Shown here piece by piece: positions 55,646 to 61,895 of a stretch of 61,895 nt of DNA; position 1 is the first letter of the stretch; each line of letters begins with the position of its first letter. Position numbers and translations under genes: made by a program. The stretch covers positions 3,004-64,898 of the forward strand of contig KV425552.1 of the NCBI GenBank assembly GCA_001632425.1, in the 5' to 3' direction. Below the pieces are notes generated by a model. It saw only the letters and a list, made by a program, of their open reading frames with translations, made no database searches and was not told the DNA's origin. Source of the stretch: Neolentinus lepideus HHB14362 ss-1 (Eukaryota; Basidiomycota; Agaricomycetes; Gloeophyllales; Gloeophyllaceae).

Positions 55646-58600
55646 CTCTCTTTTGTAGCAAGCGCAAAGGCTCCGGTGTCAGTCCCAAGTATTCGGAGTT
55701 GAACTTGACAAATTCTGGTGCGGGTTGAACCTTAGCGACTTAGGTCAAACCCGCCGTTCCGGTATGCTCTATTCTCCAGCGGTCAGATAGGAATAAGTTT
55801 TTGCCCATGACGCCCGATGCAAACTGACAGCGACTAGCCTCAAGGCAGACGCAGATCATATACCACTTCTGCGACAATTCGTGATAATGGTACAGAGACG
55901 CGTACGCGATATATATCCCTATCCTCGGTCAGTCACTTACTCCCGAGACAGATTTTTATTCGCATGGAGTATAGAGAGGAATGACAGCTTGCGCTTAGAC
56001 TCACAATATCTGTGACGCCTGCGCATGCACTGTCCGCGCGTGAAGGCTATTCTTGCCGGCAGAATCACTGAAGCGGTTTTAATGGCGTCCGCATCGGTCG
56101 GCATCGTAAATTTTCTTTGTCTGTAGGAGTATGTCTATCTGGGGGTCAGTGGCAGGAAGCGGGACCATGCATGCAACTTATCCTACCGGGGTACAGAAAG
56201 CTCCAGGCGAGTGTCGCACAGCGGATTTTCAGCGGTGTCCCTTGACGGTTGGTATGTACGAAATGGGAGTTGGAAATAGCCAGGCTAGTGGGCTAGAAGT
56301 ATGCCCACTCCCAAAAGTCTCCGATCCACTCGTCGGGTCTCGCGGCGCATGAGAAGAAACGGAGAAATCCGGAGGCCAGAGACAAGCAGCCTAAGGGAAT
56401 GCTCAGACTGCGGATACGTGAGACGAAGTATTTAGTCTATGTAGTGATAACGTGATCATACTTGGAGTTGAAGGCCAATAATGAGAAATGTAGATCATAG
56501 CAGCTTATCCATAATCGTGTCCCTATTAGTCGGCGCGAGTTGCCACTGAGATCACGGCATCACAATGTCGCGCGATTCGCTAAATGCACCTGTCTCTGCG
56601 ATAAACTTGGCAAGGATGTCGGTCATGATAGGTTAGGACAAACATTGAGTAGGACTTGATGGCGTGCATTTTAACGAGGACACTCTAGGAGAGTGTACTG
56701 GCGAGTCAGCACCGCATTAATGACAGGCAACGTCCTCAAATATTGAGGGGGAAACGATGGTAGTATTCGTCCATAAGAGCGGGGACAATGTGGCACTGCG
56801 TATTGAGGCCGTATACTGATGCTAGTTAACTTCGGACTCACCGAGTGACTAGCAACATCAAAGCTCATTTGACGGTCGACCCCTTCCCGATCAGTCTATG
56901 ACCGGGTGCAGTTGGATATTCAACACGACTTGGACCACAGGTACAGCTGGTGGTTATGTTGCAGATGGAACACATCGCGAGGGGATCGGAAATCGGATGA
57001 GCGCACTCGCCGTCTCCGCGTCGCTGAGGAAGATACCGACAACACTTTCCAAACGCGACATCTTTCATTGGAAAGTTGCACTCTCTCATGAAACATAGTC
57101 GAAATGAGCTTGCGTTCAACCATACGTCTTGAGTCCAGCCTAGCAGTACTGTTATCATACTCGCTATATAGGCATTACATTACTGTTGAGCTCAATTGAA
57201 GCAGTGTACGAATTTCAATATGCAACAGATCATCTCTCACCTGCGGTCAGATCTGAGCGTCAAGATGGTCATCATCAAATCACTGCGACGCTAATCGTAG
57301 GCCAAAGTGGTGCATGATTTTCCGCGGCACGGGAGAGATGCGGACATCAGGAGGCTCGCTACTGTCTCAGGTCCAAGGACTGCAAGGCCGTCTCGAACGC
57401 ATGAGCGCTGATATTGAAAGCCTGAATGTTGACGGTATGGATCAGGACTAGCCTTCCTGAAGCACATTGGTGCTTAGATACGCTAAACACACGCTTATAG
57501 ACGTTAGTGTACTAGCCTATATTGAGCGATAAGATCAAGGCATGGGCCTACGAGTAACTATGTTATGTACTCCCATGAATACTCAATCCGGTCCTCACGT
57601 CCATCAGTGAAAAGGGCGGACTTCAAGATAGATATGATCAGTGACAAACGGAAGTGCAAAGCAAGACGATTGAAGATCAATTAACAGCAGAGTTACATCG
57701 GATGCATCTCGAGACGCATTAATACGATTAGAGAAAGCGCTGCTGAAGCTGACCATTTCTTTGCTTCCGACACGTGTTAGGCACGGGCAAGATTCGTCCA
57801 TCACAACTTTGCGTCCTATCTGGTTAGTACAGTTATCATTACTGTGATGCTCACCGAAAACTCACGAGCCCATGATACCCGATGCCATGACATGGAGGAC
57901 GGTGTAGGCGGGTCTTTTGAAACTGGGCTGGACAGTTTTCAGAGATTATGAACACGCAATCTCGAGGTCTGGATCACCGAAAGGCATCGTAGTTTCATCG
58001 TAGAGGTTCGTTTTGTAGCAGCGAGACGCACTTGGCACTAGGACGTTTCGGCTGTGACCTTGAGAGCAAGTGTGCCTTTGGTAATGCCATTGCGGACCAC
58101 ACAGGAAATAGTATATTCAAGCGCCGGTTGTTTGGTCGAGAGCTGATAAGCAAGCCATTCGTAACAATTGGGTCGTTTTGCGATATCCTCTCGCGTGTCG
58201 GGGTCTTAGCTGGTCTTGGGCGCCAAATGGAAATGCAAAGCCGGTTGCGATACAACCAAACAACTTCAAATAGAAATCGCCACAGTCGCTCTACTTCTGT
58301 TTATTTGGTTGGGTCGCAAGACAACTTTGCATAGTGCTTCTGGCAACTGTTTGCAAAACGATAGACCCATCGCGGATTTTTATTTCAACGACAGTAATCG
58401 ACGACTTCTCACTCTCTCTCGAGTCAGTCTTGCTCTCGTTATGGCCCATCAGGTGCCAGGTGCGTACTATATAGCAGTCGGACAGCCCTCATGTCTCCAT
58501 CAAAATGGTTAGTCTGACCACTTAATTGACAGCCACTTCACAGAAAGAGACTTGAAGATTTAGCGTTACGGAATGTCCTCCACTGTCAAGTGATTATACT

Positions 58601-59285
58601 AATCCGTTCAGGGGGCTCTATTTCTCATAGAAATCACGAGGCTCACAGACAAGACGAAATCCTTCTTGTTGGGTCATCCAGGGCGTAAGTGCATCGACCT
58701 ATCGCAGTATTTTTGACGCGCAGGAGTGTGGGCCGCGAGGCGACGAATCCTCATGCGAGGCTCTGTCCACACAGACACGCTTCTGGCCACGAGGATGAGC
58801 CAAATCACGAAATAACCTACTTCCTCAGTTTCTGTTGGCAAATTTAGTGCTTCTTGGATCTCACAGGAAGTCCGCGCTTGTCAGTGTTTGATCGTGGTAA
58901 GTCATTGAAGATCCTTGGTAGTGTGGTAGGTATGCGAAACGCTGTCTTACTGGCACTTGCACTTGAATGCCATTCCGCATCCCGATTCTCGACATCCTGG
59001 GATAAAGCATGATGTGCGTTCTCGGATAAGCAGAACTCGATATGAACTCATTGCTTTAGTAGCATAAGTGATAATCCCGTAACCAATGGCGGTGAAACGG
59101 ATTTCGAAGTTCCGAGTACATCCACACCATGCTTCTCCCGATATGCCGGTGCATAACCTCAGCGCTACATTATTTTCTGTGTTTCTGCGTATCGAAGTCT
59201 CCTATTTATCGTGCCAGCTGGCTTCCTTGGGGCCTATGCTCGAACGTCATTTGCACTGGCTGCAGCTACACTAGTACCTGCCTCC
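55646..59285. other. Long stretch without a recognisable gene
   Basis: About 3.6 kb contains only short frames. A possible exon at about 57310-57435 (LLSQVQGLQGRLERMSADIE, coiled-coil-like) and a frame at 58032-58334 are isolated, and no start, domain or splice partner could be set. No P450, oxidoreductase or transporter that would extend the terpene locus is seen. Confidence 0.45.
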
Positions 59286-60362
59286 ATGAGCCAAGTCACA
59301 ATCGACGACACTGATACCGATGTAATTCATTACACCGGTCCTTGGCTGGATTTGGGTCACGAGGGGGAGTTCATGGAGACCACACATGGCTCTGGAGCGC
59401 CTGGTGCGCAAATGCAGTTTTCTTTTACTGGTAGGTGACCCACCAGATATTCTCCGTCCAGTTCCTTATCCTCAGATACTAGGTGTCTGGGTCGGTGTAT
59501 ACGGGACCATTGGTCTTCAAGGCTTGAACGCCTCGTTCGTATTGGATAACGGGACCCAAGACGGATACACCTACCAACTTCAGATCCTCGAAGCGCTGAA
59601 CGTTTCAAAGCAGCAGCTATGTTACGGATCGCCGCTGTTACCTGACGGCACTCACTCTCTTGTCATGACCGCCGGGGTGCCCAACACAACGCAGGTCTTC
59701 CTAGACTATATTCGTTATAACACAAGTTCTTCAGTCACCGATTCCGCGGCCAGCTCGACTATCGAATCGATACCAACTTCCACCGTCACAGTTACAACAT
59801 GTTCCAGGAACTCTACGAAGACAGCGATGACGGCAGGCATCGTAGTCACGGTTGTAATACTTCTGCTTATCAATGCAGCAACTGTGTGGTTCTTCATGCG
59901 ACGGCTACGTCAATACAAACGTATCCTGGCAGGTAGGCATTGATGTATATCGTCCTGTCTCCACCTAAACGTTGTTTAGATAATAGCGCGCCTTCGGGGA
60001 CTGGCTGGGCTTCTCCTCTTGCCCAGACTGTGAATTCAACAATACAGTCTGATTTCGGGCCATCGAATGCTGGCACTTCTAACGTATCTTTCCTCGATCT
60101 CCATCCGGGTCGGCGTGACGCATGGCAAGCAGATCTTGCCGCCAATGGCACGCCAGAACCTACGTCGGCTCGCTCTGGCCTACTGGGTGCAACTCAACTC
60201 GGCATATGTGGCATGGAATGCGCATCACACGTCTCAGAACCACCACCCGAGTATCGGAGTGCAGCAGGGAGTGTTGTCGGTGGTCCAGTATTGGAGCCGT
60301 TCACTCTCGACGCGCCCTCCGATCCCAATACTAGTCGAATCCAAAGAAAAAGGAGGGGATGA
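59286..60362 (+). CDS. Single-pass membrane protein with Ser/Thr-rich ectodomain, 5' end uncertain
   Basis: Three exons are read (…-59430, 59483-59932, 59980-60362). The ectodomain opens VTIDDTDTDVIHYTGPWLDL, a start common among basidiomycete single-pass surface proteins. It has several sequons (NAS, NGT, NVS, NTT, NTS) and a Ser/Thr-rich stalk. One membrane segment, TAGIVVTVVILLLINAATVW, is followed by FFMRRLRQYKR and a Pro/Ser-rich cytosolic tail ending RIQRKRRG. In frame upstream of 59286 is a signal-like FALAAATLVPAS, so the true start probably lies in an earlier exon at about 59086-59210. Its role is unknown. Confidence 0.65.
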
Positions 60363-61032
60363 CTGTCCGAGAAATAGCGGTATCGTCCATGGTTAACTTG
60401 AACTATATTTTTTTTTGACCTGCGGAGCGAGTCATTAACGTAGTGAAGCAGTTAAGCTCTGTACATTACCGATTGAAAACGAGCATTCCGGATTTTTACG
60501 ACTAAAAGGAGTCTCAAACCAAGCAATTAATGATACCTCGCGCCTTGCATTGCGAGCCTATAATCCGCGCAAGCAATCTCGATCCAAGCCAGGAGGATCA
60601 GGGAAAATACACATTTGAATCACAATGCAGACATATGACAAACCACTATCGGGTATATTAAACGGAAACACCTGCCCCACACTGACCCAGTCAACGCAGG
60701 GTATCATCATGATAAAAATAGACAAAAGATGATGATAAGTGGAAGTCGACGACCAAGAGGATAGAATAGAGTATAGATACGATACTGTCACAAGGGAGGA
60801 CGGCGCCCAAGACACCTGGTGGGACTACAAGTGGGAGTAGAATGAGAAGGTATATCAAGCAACAGAATAACGCACACAAGCGTATGGGAGGCAAGCTGTC
60901 TTGAACAACAGCCACGATACGCATCCGAGAGACCTAACCGGAAAAGAGTGTGCCACTATATGGGCGGGTGGGTTTCGCTTTACACCGAACTTGACAAGAC
61001 ACCGACCGACCTCAGCTAAGCCTGCGCCGAGT
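60363..61032. other. Convergent intergenic region
   Basis: This lies between the membrane protein (plus) and the edge gene (minus). A T-rich tract at 60406-60417 may belong to the 3' end signals. No gene is supported. Confidence 0.5.
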
Positions 61033-61895
61033 CTAGTGAGCCGAGCCCAAGTCGTAGGCGTCTTCGTTGGACGTGTCTTGCTCATGCGAGTGGCGGCCCT
61101 CCATGCTCGTATTGCTACGTTCCGACGGGGAAACGCCCATGCTCATCCTGTACGGGTTGTTATCTCCGCTCAGCTGAGCCATCAGGGGCATACCCGTAGC
61201 AGGGGTAATGGGGGTGCCGGGAGGGCTGTACAAGGTCCTCATTCCGTTGCCGTTGTAGCTGGGAGTGGGGAACGCCGGCACCGAGACGACAGGAGACATG
61301 GAGAGAGACGGAGTGCCAGCAGCAGCCTTGCGCGACTCGGCGTACGCGCGAAGCATGTCGTCGGGGGACATGACGTTCGCGGGCATCGGCTGCATGGGCA
61401 TGACACCCATGATGGGCGACTTGGAATGCGTGGGCGTCGGAGGGGTTGGCAGTTCCGGAGCACCCTGGGCCTTCGGACTAAAGAGATAGTCGTTAGCTTC
61501 CGAAGGGTTGCCAGTCGTCATCACTGCGGAGGCGAGGTAAATCAGAACTATATTAACAGAAAGCAGATACGCTGCACTCACTGCTGAGCGCAGGGAGAAC
61601 CTCATCAACACTAGGACGCGCGACCGTCTGGCTACCACTGATGCGAGCCTGTATTTCTTCAGCCGTGAGCGTCAAGGGGCCTGCCTTCTGGGTGGGTGAA
61701 ACCGGCGCGGAGTCGGTGGTCATGGTGGAATCCGAGCGCTGAGGCACAGGCGGGACGAAGCCATTGTGGAACGCTCGACTAGCAACCATGCTACGCCGAG
61801 TTTGCTCGCCAGACGGTCGAGTGTCAGCAGCAAATGATACACGGGAAACCCGCTCGCCAAATGTACTCGTACGCACACCCGAGCGAAGCTGGCTC
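61033..61895 (-). CDS. C-terminal part of a Ser/Pro-rich protein, cut by the window edge
   Basis: The minus-strand frame is open to the last base. The exon reads FGERVSRVSFAADTRPSGE, then LTLTAEEIQARISG, then LPALS. An intron (61581-61524, GTGAGT to GCAG) leads to MMTTGNPSEANDYLFSPK, LPTPPTPTHSKSPIMGVMPM, a Met/Pro-rich run and a tail ending AYDLGSAH at 61033. Low-complexity Ser/Pro/Thr content and many SP/TP sites suggest a phosphorylated cytosolic tail, perhaps of a membrane protein whose start lies outside. The family is not identified. Confidence 0.6.

Noticed and set aside
55646..59200. Search for P450 or further terpene-pathway genes
   Set aside because: No haem-binding FxxGxRxCxG motif or other recognisable pathway domain was seen in either strand.
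1..61895. CRISPR arrays, operons or bacterial-type systems
   Set aside because: The gene structure with spliceosomal introns is plainly eukaryotic, and no regularly spaced repeat array of that kind is present.

Overview
The window looks like chromosomal DNA of a filamentous basidiomycete, most likely an Agaricomycete and possibly a wood-decay polypore. The evidence is many short introns of about 50-60 nt, expanded phi-class and Ure2p-type glutathione transferases (GSTs), Agaricomycete-type sesquiterpene synthases, and a farnesylated lipopeptide pheromone precursor. This placement is inferred from gene content; no species can be named.

Left third (1-25 kb), mostly housekeeping. A GCATG-rich tandem repeat with a candidate solo LTR opens the window. 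It is followed by an AIF/AMID-like FAD oxidoreductase (minus), a decayed minus-strand coding region, mitochondrial D-lactate dehydrogenase, a phi-class GST and a GST pseudogene. Next come an intron-containing tRNA-Thr(CGT), nucleoporin Nup84/Nup107, an organic solute transporter alpha (OST-alpha/TMEM184) protein that contains the 230-N assembly gap inside one intron, an MFS sugar/quinate-type transporter, and a Ure2p-like GST.

Middle (25-45 kb), accessory. Three intact paralogous 2-oxoglutarate/Fe(II) oxygenases (two minus, one plus) lie around a gene-poor stretch of about 5.5 kb. That stretch holds one clear lipopeptide mating-type-like pheromone precursor of 40 aa ending in the CaaX box CVVA, with its own TATA box. 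I found no STE3-type receptor in the window. Two more phi GSTs, a GST exon pseudogene, a second decayed coding region and short inverted repeats follow.

Right third (45-62 kb). Here are an alkyltransferase-like DNA repair protein (ATL) facing a nine-finger TFIIIA, a small unknown gene, and a pair of terpene synthases. The terpene synthases lie on either side of an O-fucosyltransferase-like type II membrane protein, and a compact unknown two-exon gene lies between the first synthase and the fucosyltransferase. Then come a long stretch with no recognisable gene, a single-pass membrane protein, and the C-terminal part of a Ser/Pro-rich protein cut by the window edge.

Functional links are inferred. 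The oxygenases, terpene synthases and GSTs could contribute to secondary metabolism or detoxification, but they are dispersed, and no P450 or transporter sits beside the terpene synthases. The most notable single item is the isolated pheromone gene. Next are a 16-nt microexon kept in all three oxygenase paralogues and the very tightly packed unknown gene at 52.0-52.5 kb.
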